The notes beneath the pieces were generated by a model that saw only the letters and a list, made by a program, of their open reading frames with translations, was not told where the DNA came from and did not search any database. From an uncultured Clostridium sp. (GTDB lineage: Bacteria > Bacillota > Clostridia > Oscillospirales > Ruminococcaceae), in the NCBI GenBank assembly GCA_902490335.1, contig CABUDL010000001.1, positions 62,001 to 126,000 on the forward strand: a stretch of 64,000 nt of DNA, in the 5' to 3' direction. The position numbers were made by a program, and so were the translations under genes. Positions 45,369 to 57,778 of the stretch are shown here, one piece after another (position 1 is the stretch's first letter; every line of letters begins with the position of its first letter).

Positions 45369-48971
<3,603 letters not shown>

Positions 48972-48986
48972 TTTGAATCAAGTTTT

Positions 48987-49021
48987 AAAGCACACCGGTG
49001 AAATCCGGTGTGCTTTTTTTT
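48987..49021 (+). terminator. rpoBC terminator
   Basis: A 12-bp stem AAAGCACACCGG / CCGGTGTGCTTT then a long T run. Confidence 0.93.
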
Positions 49022-49080
49022 ATCGAAAACAAAAGAACCATTTCACAAAAGGTGCTGTCTAAATTTGGTCATTTGTCGAA

Positions 49081-49108
49081 TTGATAAACAGCTGTAATAT
49101 GCTACAAT
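49081..49108 (+). promoter_or_regulatory. Promoter of the secreted orphan gene
   Basis: TTGATA (49081-49086), 16-base spacer, TACAAT (49103-49108), about 40 bases before the start. Confidence 0.68.
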
Positions 49109-49148
49109 AATAGCAACACTCAGGACCAACTTCAAAGGAGGAACGACC

Positions 49149-50123
49149 ATGAAAAAAAGGATATGTGCATTTTTGCTTGCAGCTGTTATGACGGCAAGTT
49201 TAAGCGTCAGCAGCTTTGCTGCCCCAATCGACATGGGACCTAAGATGAGCCTTTCTTCCACAGTGCAGGAAAAGAAGGGGATAAAGAGCAAAAGCCTGAC
49301 TGCCAGGCAGCTGGAAGAATTGAAGAAGGAGGAGAGCACCCTCTTCGATTACCCGGAGGTGAGCACTTCCTATATTGATAAAAAGAAGATGCTGCTAGAG
49401 CTGGATGTAGTTGGGCAGGTATCGGCAGGACTGAAGAAAAAGCTGCAAGGAATTCAGAACAAGTACGGTGTCGATTCCAAAATCACCATCGTCGAGGAGT
49501 ATGAGTGGGTCGATTTGCCGCTGGCAGAGGAACCGACAGAACCCTCTGTGGAGGACCCGGAGCAAATAAAAAAACAGGAAGAACTGAAAAAGTGGTATCA
49601 AGGGTTGACCGAAGAGCAACTCTCATTTATTCGCTCAGCCATTCAGGAGGAAGAATATAAGCGTTTAGGACTTGAGGAAGAGAATCGAGTAAACGAGGTG
49701 GACAAACTTGCAACATATTTGAAAAAGAATCTTTCCAAGACACAGTATACCTATATTTCCGATGAATACACTTCGGTTCGAATTGGAATCCCAAGCAACA
49801 AGTACAGAGAGAAAATCGAATCCCTGTATCGAAAGTACAGCAAAACAAATCCGAACAGCGTAACCGTTTTCTACGAACTTTGTCCGCTTTCTCTAAAGGA
49901 GCTGGAAAAGGCGATGGAGGAACTGCAAAAGGACAGTCAACTTAAAAAGATGATGGAAAATAATCTCGGTGGTTTGTTTATCAATCAAAGCTGGATTGAT
50001 TTGTACTGGACAAATGGTGTCCCAAGAGGCTTTGAGGAATGGCTGTCCAACAGCCAATATCAAAAGCTTATTTATGTTCGGGAAAACCAGAAACCGCTGC
50101 TGTTAGATTCGACTGGTTTGTAA
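49149..50123 (+). CDS. Secreted coiled-coil-rich protein, unknown
   Basis: 324 residues, not recognised. A signal peptide (MKKRICAFLLAAVMTASLSV, cleavage after SSFA) precedes a mature protein rich in E and K with several predicted helical/coiled-coil stretches (residues ~45-75, 130-200). It has a proline-acidic linker near 125-135. It has its own promoter and terminator and sits between rpoC and rpsL, so it is an insertion into the usual RNA polymerase/ribosomal cluster. AT content is higher than its neighbours'. Could be a cell-surface or wall-associated protein; no catalytic motif is visible. Confidence 0.75.
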   Translation: MKKRICAFLLAAVMTASLSVSSFAAPIDMGPKMSLSSTVQEKKGIKSKSLTARQLEELKKEESTLFDYPEVSTSYIDKKKMLLELDVVGQVSAGLKKKLQGIQNKYGVDSKITIVEEYEWVDLPLAEEPTEPSVEDPEQIKKQEELKKWYQGLTEEQLSFIRSAIQEEEYKRLGLEEENRVNEVDKLATYLKKNLSKTQYTYISDEYTSVRIGIPSNKYREKIESLYRKYSKTNPNSVTVFYELCPLSLKELEKAMEELQKDSQLKKMMENNLGGLFINQSWIDLYWTNGVPRGFEEWLSNSQYQKLIYVRENQKPLLLDSTGL

Positions 50124-50154
50124 GGATTCGATGACAACTGCAAATGAAAGAAAA

Positions 50155-50179
50155 AGAGGGCAAACTGCCCTCTTTTTTT
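50155..50179 (+). terminator. Terminator of the secreted orphan gene
   Basis: An 8-bp stem AGAGGGCA / TGCCCTCT followed by a T run. From here to 50297 I see no gene. Confidence 0.85.
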
Positions 50180-50297
50180 CTGCACAGGAATAAAATGGCT
50201 TGCAGGAGAGCATCCTGTAACCGGGAATGTTTCGCTTTGTATAAGGAAAAGGGCATAAAAGTGCGGAAAATTGGCGCAAATGTCGATAGAAAATTTG

Positions 50298-50326
50298 TTG
50301 ACAGAATGCGGCTGGAATGATAAAAT
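50298..50326 (+). promoter_or_regulatory. str operon promoter
   Basis: Consensus TTGACA (50298-50303), 17-base spacer, TAAAAT (50321-50326). The ~95-base leader holds a GCAGG/CCTGC hairpin (50346-50362). Confidence 0.85.
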
Positions 50327-50426
50327 ATTTAATTGGTAGGGCTTGCGCAGGGACAACCTGCACACCAAAAAACAGCCGGTCCTATTAAAAAACAAATCTT
50401 TCGATACTTTAGTAAGGAGGTGCAAT

Positions 50427-50843
50427 ATGCCAACCTTTAACCAGTTAGTTCGTAAAGGCAGAGAGTCTGTAGAGAAAAAGTCCACAGCGCCAGCTCTTCT
50501 GAAAGGATGGAACTCCCTGAAGAGAGAAGCAATCGACCAGAATTCTCCACAGAAACGTGGTGTATGTACTGCAATCAGAACCCAGACACCAAAGAAACCA
50601 AACTCCGCGCTGCGTAAAGTAGCAAGAGTACGTCTTTCCAACGGAATCGAAGCAACCGCTTACATTCCAGGTATCGGTCACAACCTTCAGGAGCACTCTG
50701 TTGTTCTGATCCGTGGCGGTCGTGTAAAGGACCTCCCTGGTGTTCGTTACCACATCATCCGCGGTACACTCGATACACAGGGTGTAGCCAACAGAATGCA
50801 GAGCCGTTCCAAGTACGGCGCAAAACGTCCAAAGAAGAAGTAA
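50427..50843 (+). CDS. rpsL: Ribosomal protein S12
   Basis: Part of the decoding centre of the 30S subunit. 138 residues with the Gram-positive-type insert (KGWNSLKREAIDQNSP, residues ~26-41). The accuracy-determining lysines are in TPKKPNSALRK (K56/K57) and GGRVKDLPGVRYH (K101), wild type for streptomycin sensitivity. D102 is the residue that RimO would modify. ATG at 50427 follows TAAGGAGGTG. First gene of rpsL-rpsG-fusA. Confidence 0.98.
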   Translation: MPTFNQLVRKGRESVEKKSTAPALLKGWNSLKREAIDQNSPQKRGVCTAIRTQTPKKPNSALRKVARVRLSNGIEATAYIPGIGHNLQEHSVVLIRGGRVKDLPGVRYHIIRGTLDTQGVANRMQSRSKYGAKRPKKK

Positions 50844-50844
50844 T

Positions 50845-50958
50845 AAAACTCCATTTTCATTCGACAATAACCGCTCATGTGGGCTTTTATATAGCTGAAA
50901 GCAGGGAGCACCTGCGATTGGCGTCATAGAAGACTTCACATTGGCAAACGGGAGTTTT
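50845..50958 (+). promoter_or_regulatory. Paired element between rpsL and rpsG
   Basis: AAAACTCC (50845-50852) directly after the rpsL stop pairs with GGAGTTTT (50951-50958) shortly before the rpsG start region, enclosing ~100 bases. In E. coli the S12-S7 gap is an S7 binding site; whether this is an analogue is inference. Confidence 0.35.
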
Positions 50959-51006
50959 GTCACTTTCGAGTACCGATGAATTCAGACTGTGAAGGAGGGA
51001 AGCGAA

Positions 51007-51477
51007 GTGCCAAGAAGAGGTCAAATCGCTAAACGTGATGTATTGCCAGATCCAATGTACAATTCCAAGCTGGTAACACGTTTGATCAACAATATCATGT
51101 ACGACGGTAAGAAGGGTGTTGCCCAGAAGATCGTCTACGGTGCATTCGAAATCGTAAACGAAAAGACAGGCAAAGATGCTCTGGAAGCTTTCAAAGAAGC
51201 TCTGGAAAACATCATGCCGGTTCTGGAAGTTAAAGCACGCCGTATCGGTGGTGCTACCTATCAGGTACCAATGGAGGTCCGTCCAGCTAGAAGACAGACC
51301 CTGGGTCTGAGATGGCTGACCAACTACTCCAGAGCTCGTTCCGAGAAAACCATGAAAGAGCGTCTGGCTGGCGAAATCATTGATGCAATCAATGGTACCG
51401 GCGGCGCTGTTAAGAAACGTGAGGATACTCACAAAATGGCAGAAGCAAACAAAGCTTTCGCACATTACAGATTCTAA
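51007..51477 (+). CDS. rpsG: Ribosomal protein S7
   Basis: Primary 16S rRNA-binding protein of the 30S head. 156 residues: VPRRGQIAKRDVLPDP start, KVTRLINNIMYDGKKGVAQ helix region, VEVRPARRQTLGLRWL loop and a basic C terminus (HKMAEANKAFAHYRF). The start is GTG at 51007 behind GAAGGAGGGAAG. Between it and fusA a mismatched stem (51493-51529) followed by a T run could attenuate transcription; this is weak. Confidence 0.97.
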   Translation: MPRRGQIAKRDVLPDPMYNSKLVTRLINNIMYDGKKGVAQKIVYGAFEIVNEKTGKDALEAFKEALENIMPVLEVKARRIGGATYQVPMEVRPARRQTLGLRWLTNYSRARSEKTMKERLAGEIIDAINGTGGAVKKREDTHKMAEANKAFAHYRF

Positions 51478-51588
51478 TCAGGACAGTGTTGAAGCAGCCG
51501 TGCCCGGGGGCTGTCTGGGCGCCGCTGCTTTGGCGGTTCTGGTTTTTTACTACCCGAATATGATTGAACTATTGCGAAGGAGGACAAT

Positions 51589-53670
51589 ATGCCAAGAGAC
51601 GTTGCATTAGCTATGACTCGTAACATCGGCATAATGGCGCACATCGATGCTGGTAAAACTACCACCACTGAGCGTATTCTGTACTACACCGGTATCAACC
51701 ACAAGATCGGTGAAACTCATGATGGTAGCGCAACGATGGACTGGATGGTACAGGAGCAGGAAAGAGGTATTACCATTACTTCTGCTGCTACAACCTGCTA
51801 CTGGAAGAACCACCGCATCAACATCATCGATACTCCTGGACACGTTGACTTTACAGTAGAGGTAGAGCGTTCCCTGCGCGTCCTCGACGGTTCTGTAACA
51901 GTAATGTGTGCTAAGGGCGGTGTTGAACCACAGTCCGAAACTGTATGGCGCCAGGCTGATAAATATCGCGTTCCAAGAATGATCTATGTAAATAAGATGG
52001 ACATCATGGGTGCAGACTTCTACAATGTTCTGGACATGATCCATGACCGTCTGAAATGTAATGCAGTTCCGATCCAGCTGCCAATCGGCTCCGAGGCTTT
52101 CTTTGAGGGTCTGATCGACCTGGTAGAGATGAAGGCTTACATTTACAACGATGACATGGGCAAGGATATTTCTGTTGTTGATATTCCTGACAACATGAAA
52201 GACCAGGCTGAAGAGTATCATGTAAAGATGCTGGAATCCATCTGCGAGCAGGACGAAGAACTGATGGAAAAATACCTCAATGGTGAGGAACTGACCATCG
52301 AAGAGATCAAACACGCGATCCGTGTAGATACTCTGGCAAACAGAATGGTTCCTGTATGCTGCGGTACCTCTTATAAGAATAAAGGTGTTCAGAAGCTGCT
52401 CGACGCTATCGTCGACTACATGCCAGCTCCAACCGACGTACCGGACATCAAGGGCGTAAGCCTGGACAGCGACGAGGAAGAGGACAGACCTTCTTCCGAT
52501 GACGCTCCGTTCGCAGCTCTTGCTTTCAAGATTGCGACCGACCCATACGTTGGTAAGCTCTGCTTCTTCCGCGTATACTCCGGTGTTGTCAATACCGGTG
52601 ATACCGTCCTCAACGCAACCAAAGGTCATACCGAAAGAATCGGTCGTATCCTTCAGATGCACGCAAACCACAGAAAAGATATCGATGCTTGCTACGCAGG
52701 TGATATCGCTGCTGCGGTAGGTGTTAAGAAGGTAACCACCGGTGATACCCTGTGTGATCCAAAAGCTCCTATCATCCTGGAGTCTATGGAATTCCCAGAG
52801 CCGGTTATCCGTGTTGCTATCGAGCCTAAGACTAAAGCAGGTCAGGAAAAGATGGGTATTGCTCTGGCAAAACTGGCAGAGGAAGACCCGACCTTCAAGA
52901 CCTACACAGACGAAGAAACCGGACAGACCATCATCGCCGGTATGGGTGAGCTCCATCTGGAGATCATCGTTGACCGTCTGCTGCGTGAGTTCAAGGTAGA
53001 GGCAAACGTAGGTAAGCCACAGGTAGCTTACAAAGAAACCATCAGAAAACCTGCTGATGTTGATATGAAATACGCTCGTCAGTCCGGTGGTAAAGGTCAG
53101 TACGGTCACGTTAAGATCAGAGTTACCCCGAACGAGTCCGGTAAGGGCTACGAGTTCATCAACAGCGTTGTCGGCGGTGCGATTCCGAAGGAATACATCC
53201 CAGCTGTTGACGCAGGTATCCAGGGCGCTATGCAGGCTGGTGTACTGGCCGCTTATCCGGTTGTTGACGTTAAGGTAGAGCTGTACGACGGTTCTTTCCA
53301 TGAGGTCGACTCCTCTGAGATGGCGTTCAAGATCGCTGGTTCTATGGCGTTCAAAGAGGCTATGAGAAAGGGCGACGCTGTTCTGCTCGAGCCTATCATG
53401 AAGGTAACCGTTATCACTCCAGACGATTATCTGGGCGATGTTATCGGTGACCTGAACTCCCGCCGTGGTCAGATCCAGGGTATGGATGCAAGACATGGCG
53501 TACAGCAGGTAAATTCCTTTGTTCCACTGTCCGAGATGTTCGGTTATGCAACCGACCTGCGTTCTAAGACACAGGGTCGTGGTCAGTACACCATGGAGCC
53601 TTCTCACTACGTAGAAGTTCCAAAGAGCATTAGCGAAAAGATTATCTCTGCAAGAACCAAAGGAGAATAA
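51589..53670 (+). CDS. fusA: Elongation factor G
   Basis: GTPase that moves tRNA and mRNA through the ribosome. 693 residues, normal length. G1 motif AHIDAGKT is at residues 17-24, followed by the EF-G switch region, DTPGHVDFT (G3) and NKMD (G4). The C-terminal domains include the GRGQYTMEPSHYVEVPKSI end. ATG at 51589 follows GAAGGAGGACAAT. Codon choice is biased to GGT/GCT/GTT as expected for a highly expressed gene. Confidence 0.98.
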   Translation: MPRDVALAMTRNIGIMAHIDAGKTTTTERILYYTGINHKIGETHDGSATMDWMVQEQERGITITSAATTCYWKNHRINIIDTPGHVDFTVEVERSLRVLDGSVTVMCAKGGVEPQSETVWRQADKYRVPRMIYVNKMDIMGADFYNVLDMIHDRLKCNAVPIQLPIGSEAFFEGLIDLVEMKAYIYNDDMGKDISVVDIPDNMKDQAEEYHVKMLESICEQDEELMEKYLNGEELTIEEIKHAIRVDTLANRMVPVCCGTSYKNKGVQKLLDAIVDYMPAPTDVPDIKGVSLDSDEEEDRPSSDDAPFAALAFKIATDPYVGKLCFFRVYSGVVNTGDTVLNATKGHTERIGRILQMHANHRKDIDACYAGDIAAAVGVKKVTTGDTLCDPKAPIILESMEFPEPVIRVAIEPKTKAGQEKMGIALAKLAEEDPTFKTYTDEETGQTIIAGMGELHLEIIVDRLLREFKVEANVGKPQVAYKETIRKPADVDMKYARQSGGKGQYGHVKIRVTPNESGKGYEFINSVVGGAIPKEYIPAVDAGIQGAMQAGVLAAYPVVDVKVELYDGSFHEVDSSEMAFKIAGSMAFKEAMRKGDAVLLEPIMKVTVITPDDYLGDVIGDLNSRRGQIQGMDARHGVQQVNSFVPLSEMFGYATDLRSKTQGRGQYTMEPSHYVEVPKSISEKIISARTKGE

Positions 53671-53744
53671 TCGCCATTAGCGGCATTTTTGCCGCACCTA
53701 AGCGAAATTTTGGGAATATTTCCGCTATTTTTGCGGGATTGCCC

Positions 53745-53773
53745 TTGATTTTTTGGCGATAAATTGTTACAAT
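53745..53773 (+). promoter_or_regulatory. tuf promoter
   Basis: TTGATT (53745-53750), 17-base spacer, TACAAT (53768-53773). A bulged hairpin near 53699-53732 upstream may end the fusA transcript. Confidence 0.8.
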
Positions 53774-53839
53774 ACGAATTGTAACATATAAAACTATGAT
53801 TACGGGATAATCCCCGTATTGAAAAGGGAGGAAATAACC

Positions 53840-55039
53840 ATGGCAAAAGCTAAATTCGAAAGAAACAAGCCACATGTTAACATTGGTACCATCGGTCACG
53901 TTGACCACGGTAAAACTACTCTGACTGCTGCTATCACCAAAGCTCTGTCCCTCAAAGGTCAGGCTAAATTCGAAGACTACGCTAACATCGATAAAGCTCC
54001 AGAAGAGAGAGAACGTGGTATCACCATCAACACTTCTCACGTTGAGTACGAGACTGCAAAAAGACACTACGCTCACGTTGACTGCCCAGGACATGCTGAC
54101 TACGTTAAGAACATGATCACCGGTGCTGCTCAGATGGACGGCGCTATCCTCGTTGTTTCTGCTGCAGACGGTCCGATGCCACAGACCCGTGAGCACATCC
54201 TGCTCTCCCGTCAGGTAGGCGTTCCTTACATCGTAGTATTCATGAACAAAGCTGACCAGGTTGACGACCCTGAGCTGCTCGAGCTGGTAGAGATGGAAAT
54301 CCGTGACCTGCTCAACGAGTACGACTTCCCAGGCGACGACACCCCAATCATCTGTGGTTCCGCTCTGAAAGCTCTGGAAGCACCAGACGATCCTTCCGAT
54401 CCAGCTTACGAGCCAATCTACAAACTGATGGATGCTGTTGACGAATACATCCCAACCCCAGAGAGAAACGAAAACCTGCCATTCCTGATGCCTGTTGAGG
54501 ATATCTTCACCATCACTGGTCGTGGTACCGTTGCTACTGGTAGAGTTGAGAGAGGCGTTCTGAAACTCTCCGAAGAGGTCGAAATCGTTGGTCTGCAGGA
54601 AGAGAAGATGAAGACCGTTGTTACCGGTATCGAAATGTTCAGAAAGCTGCTCGACTTCGCTGAAGCTGGCGATAACATCGGTGCTCTGCTGCGTGGTGTT
54701 CAGAGAACTGACATCAAACGTGGTCAGGTACTGTGCAAACCAGGTTCCATCCATCCACACACCAGATTCCATGGTCAGGTTTACGTTCTGAAAAAAGATG
54801 AAGGTGGCCGTCATACCCCATTCTTCAACAACTACAGACCACAGTTCTTCTTCAGAACTACCGACGTTACTGGCGTAATCAAACTGCCAGAAGGCGTTGA
54901 GATGTGCATGCCTGGCGATAACGTTGAGATGGACGTTGAGCTGATCACTCCAATCGCTATCGAAGAAGGTCTGCGTTTCGCTATCCGTGAAGGTGGCAGA
55001 ACCGTAGGTTCCGGCGTTGTTACCAAGATCGTTGAGTAA
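53840..55039 (+). CDS. tuf: Elongation factor Tu
   Basis: Delivers aminoacyl-tRNA to the ribosome. 399 residues. The P-loop GHVDHGKT is at residues 19-26, then DCPGHADYVKNMITGAAQMDGAILVVSAADGPMPQTREH and MNKADQ. ATG at 53840 follows AAAGGGAGGAAATAAC. It has its own promoter separate from fusA. Codon bias is the strongest in the window. Strong terminator downstream. Confidence 0.98.
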   Translation: MAKAKFERNKPHVNIGTIGHVDHGKTTLTAAITKALSLKGQAKFEDYANIDKAPEERERGITINTSHVEYETAKRHYAHVDCPGHADYVKNMITGAAQMDGAILVVSAADGPMPQTREHILLSRQVGVPYIVVFMNKADQVDDPELLELVEMEIRDLLNEYDFPGDDTPIICGSALKALEAPDDPSDPAYEPIYKLMDAVDEYIPTPERNENLPFLMPVEDIFTITGRGTVATGRVERGVLKLSEEVEIVGLQEEKMKTVVTGIEMFRKLLDFAEAGDNIGALLRGVQRTDIKRGQVLCKPGSIHPHTRFHGQVYVLKKDEGGRHTPFFNNYRPQFFFRTTDVTGVIKLPEGVEMCMPGDNVEMDVELITPIAIEEGLRFAIREGGRTVGSGVVTKIVE

Positions 55040-55079
55040 TCTCTGATTGCTTGATTCTTTTGAATAACTGACGTTTTCA

Positions 55080-55115
55080 AGAAGGTGCAGATTTTATCTG
55101 TACCTTCTTTTTTTG
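55080..55115 (+). terminator. tuf terminator
   Basis: A 13-bp stem AGAAGGTGCAGAT / ATCTGTACCTTCT (one G-U) and a T run. Confidence 0.92.
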
Positions 55116-55217
55116 CGCTCTTTGTAAGAATACAGTAAACTTTAGCGGATATATTTACAAAAAATAACTTTACGACAGTAAAAATGACAAACAGATTACA
55201 AAAATTTTAAAATCCCC

Positions 55218-55246
55218 TTGTTTTTCTGTAATTTATATTGTATACT
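55218..55246 (+). promoter_or_regulatory. Promoter of the second secreted orphan
   Basis: TTGTTT (55218-55223), 17-base spacer, TATACT (55241-55246). Confidence 0.68.
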
Positions 55247-55326
55247 AAGTGGTAGATGAACGTGCAGCATTTGGAATGTTTTCCGGTTTGGAAAGCATAT
55301 TATTTTTATAAGAAGGAGGCGGCACG

Positions 55327-56304
55327 ATGAAAAAAGCAAAACAGATTTTAGTTTCTTTTGGAATGGCAATGGTCATGATGGTCAATCTGAGTGCCGTTTC
55401 TTATGCTGCGCCGCTGCCGCAGCTGCCGCTGTCGCTGATGATTGGGCAGACCGCTCCGGTGTCGATGGAGCAGTCGCAGTACAGCTTGCAGCTTTCGCAG
55501 GCACAGGTCAAACACACCGAAGCCATCGCCCAGCTGCTCTCTCTGCCGCAGCAGACCGAAAAACTGGAGGATCTGGACGAACTGCGCTTTTTCCCCGGGG
55601 ACATCCTCTATATCCCGATTGTCAATCAAATGACCGGCGAGCTGTACACCCAGAAGAGCCGACCATCCAACTGGGCAATCGAAACCAGCGGCATCGACCC
55701 GCAGGTGGTTTCGCAGGTGCGCTGGGCAAACGAAACAGGCGCACTGAATGTGGCTGTTGATTTTGCTACCAGTTTACCGCAGTCGAAGGAGATTCAGATG
55801 TACGGTCAGATTGCCCTGTACGATGAGCAGAGCAGAAGCTCCTCCGAGTGGCTGCCGCTGAAGCTTACCTTTGGCAATGCCGTCAAAGAGGTGCAGCCCA
55901 GAGGGATCACCGAGGTCAGCTCACCGATGAACCTGCACGCGGGTGAAATCTATCAGGGAGAAGAGGTCATCCTCTCCTTTGGAAACAATGTCTACTTTAA
56001 GGATGCGGTGCTGCAGCCGGGTCAGACCCTCTATCTGGATTTGGATTGCAGCTTTGATTCACAGATTGCCAACCGCTATAAGGCGTTTGATATTCAATGC
56101 TACCGTTTCAACGGCGATGAGGACAGTTTTTCGCAGCCGGGTAGGGTTTGCCTGCCGGTTCAGCGCACCGATTCCTATGTGTACGAGGTGGTCAACGGAG
56201 AGCTGAAAGCGTTGCAGACACAGGTGGATGAGGACAGCGGGCTGCTTTGCTTCTATGCCGAATCGCTGGGCTACTACATCGTTTCTCCCGGCTTGATGGG
56301 ATAA
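55327..56304 (+). CDS. Secreted protein, unknown
   Basis: 325 residues, not recognised. A signal peptide (MKKAKQILVSFGMAMVMMVN, cleavage after SYA) is followed by a mature protein with beta-strand-rich character, acidic, with no membrane segment and no sorting motif. It contains one visible repeat-like theme of TxPLSM/SxGLL segments but no catalytic residues that I can name. Codon use matches housekeeping neighbours. It is a single-gene transcript between tuf and the PadR module. It may be a surface or periplasmic-like exported protein. Confidence 0.75.
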   Translation: MKKAKQILVSFGMAMVMMVNLSAVSYAAPLPQLPLSLMIGQTAPVSMEQSQYSLQLSQAQVKHTEAIAQLLSLPQQTEKLEDLDELRFFPGDILYIPIVNQMTGELYTQKSRPSNWAIETSGIDPQVVSQVRWANETGALNVAVDFATSLPQSKEIQMYGQIALYDEQSRSSSEWLPLKLTFGNAVKEVQPRGITEVSSPMNLHAGEIYQGEEVILSFGNNVYFKDAVLQPGQTLYLDLDCSFDSQIANRYKAFDIQCYRFNGDEDSFSQPGRVCLPVQRTDSYVYEVVNGELKALQTQVDEDSGLLCFYAESLGYYIVSPGLMG

Positions 56305-56324
56305 AAAAATAAACAACTTCTTCG

Positions 56325-56358
56325 CGGAGGGATTGCATCAGCAGTCCCTCCGTTTTTT
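56325..56358 (+). terminator. Terminator of the second secreted orphan
   Basis: A 12-bp stem CGGAGGGATTGC / GCAGTCCCTCCG (one T-G pair) and six T. Confidence 0.9.
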
Positions 56359-56412
56359 GTTGCTCCGGTCCAATAAACAAAATAAACGAAAATGCACTAC
56401 TAAATTTTGTGG

Positions 56413-56462
56413 TGTATTAAGTTGCGCTAGGTATTGTGTAATACAAGGTACTGTGCTATAAT
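56413..56462 (+). promoter_or_regulatory. PadR module promoter and putative operator
   Basis: Promoter TTGTGT (56434-56439), 17-base spacer, TATAAT (56457-56462). Inverted repeats overlap the -35: TGTATTA (56413-56419) with TAATACA (56439-56445), and GTATT-GTGT-AATAC (56431-56444). This resembles PadR-type palindromic operators; autoregulation is inference. Confidence 0.5.
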
Positions 56463-56484
56463 ATGGGTACAGAGGGGGGAGGAA

Positions 56485-56805
56485 ATGAATACACAATTTC
56501 GCAAGGGCGTTATCGAGATGTGTGTCCTTGCCCTGATCGAGCGCAAGGATATGTACGGTTATGAGATTGTCCAAAGCATCGCGTATTACACCGAGATCAA
56601 CGAAGGAACGGTCTACCCGATTCTGCGGCGATTGACGCAGGAGGAATATTTTGTGACCTATCTGAAGGAAAGCACCGTCGGTCCGGCAAGAAAATATTAT
56701 CACATGACCGAAAAAGGAAAGGGCTATCTGGGCTCGCTGAAAGCGGACTGGGACGATTTTTCCAAGATGGTCAACGAGATTTTGAGAGGTGAGGTTGTTG
56801 AATAA
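56485..56805 (+). CDS. PadR-family transcriptional regulator
   Basis: 106 residues with the winged-helix PadR pattern: MNTQFRKGVIEMCVLALIERKDMYGYEIVQSI, then the wing INEGTVYPILRRLTQEEYF and GPARKYYHMTEKGKGYL, then a dimer helix. ATG at 56485 follows AGGGGGGAGGAA. It is the first gene of a three-gene operon and overlaps the DUF1700 start by eight bases. It likely senses something via its own partner gene products. Confidence 0.93.
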   Translation: MNTQFRKGVIEMCVLALIERKDMYGYEIVQSIAYYTEINEGTVYPILRRLTQEEYFVTYLKESTVGPARKYYHMTEKGKGYLGSLKADWDDFSKMVNEILRGEVVE

Positions 56806-57778
56806 ACAGGAATATTTGGAGCGTTTGCAGGAATGCCTCAAGCATAAATTACCCCGCGAAGAGATTGAGGACATCATGCGGGATTATGCGGAATATTTTG
56901 AGGAGGGCAGGCGCCAGAGCCAGCAGGACTCCCAGATTGCAGCCAAATTAGGGGACCCGGAGCTGGTGGCGCAGCAGCTGATTGAGGAGAGCCAGGAGCA
57001 GGCGGAGGAGAAAAAAGCATCCCATGTGGGTGTGGAGAAAAAAGCGCCCTGGAGCCAGGCTTGGGGATATGTCAGCGACAAGGTGAAGGATGCCAAAGAA
57101 AAATTTGACCAGTGGGACAAGGGCGAAGGCAGTCAGGAAGCTGCACCACAAGAGGTCGAGCAGCCGCAGAAGAGCGAAAAAGCTGCTCACGGACCCAAAC
57201 AACCAAAGACAGAGGGGGTGTTCCTGCGCTTTGCAAAGGCGATTGGAAAAGGATGCCGATGGCTGGTGTTGGCAGCCATCGCTGCGATGATTTTCTGCTT
57301 TGTCGCCGCTTTGAGCATGGGTGTGCTGACCATCTGGGTTGGACTGTTGGGCGTTTTGCTCTCTGCACTGGTCGTGTCAGCGGGCATGGCACTGGTCGGC
57401 TGCATCGGCATCATCCTGTGTGGTTTTGCCTTTGTGCTGGTCGGCAAAGGTGCGGGCGGCGCGTTGCTCTTTGGCTCGGTTGCCTGCATCGGTCTGTTTT
57501 CCATCCTTTCCATTCTGTTCTGGCGGGCGCTGCGCTCCTGCTGGAAGGGCAGTGAGCCGCTGTTCCGCTGGGGACTGAATGTTTGGAGTCGGATGCTGCA
57601 CAAGTTTGAAGGCTGGCTGATTGAAGAGGAGCACCACAGTAAGCGCAAGGAAAAACACAGCGCGAAAGCGGCTCAAACCAAAGCTGCTTCCGAACAGCCT
57701 CTCAAGCCGTTGCCGACCACCATGCCGTCGCCGCTGGAGGAGAAGGCAGCTGATGCAAACGGAAAGGAAGGGTGCTAA
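56798..57778 (+). CDS. DUF1700 membrane protein
   Basis: 326 residues. The N-terminal DUF1700 part (NKQEYLERLQECLKHKLPREEIEDIMRDYAEYFEEG, residues ~1-60) is followed by a charged linker, then about four membrane segments between ~150 and 245, and a charged C-terminal tail. TTG at 56798 is chosen because the family starts MNKQEYL; GTG at 56789 is possible. The gene overlaps PadR and is followed, one base after its TAA, by the next gene. DUF1700 proteins regularly accompany PadR regulators in Firmicutes. Confidence 0.85.
   Translation: MNKQEYLERLQECLKHKLPREEIEDIMRDYAEYFEEGRRQSQQDSQIAAKLGDPELVAQQLIEESQEQAEEKKASHVGVEKKAPWSQAWGYVSDKVKDAKEKFDQWDKGEGSQEAAPQEVEQPQKSEKAAHGPKQPKTEGVFLRFAKAIGKGCRWLVLAAIAAMIFCFVAALSMGVLTIWVGLLGVLLSALVVSAGMALVGCIGIILCGFAFVLVGKGAGGALLFGSVACIGLFSILSILFWRALRSCWKGSEPLFRWGLNVWSRMLHKFEGWLIEEEHHSKRKEKHSAKAAQTKAASEQPLKPLPTTMPSPLEEKAADANGKEGC

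Noticed and set aside
51493..51548. Stem-like element and T run between rpsG and fusA
   Set aside because: Stem is mismatched and the T run is 13 bases away; not listed as a terminator.
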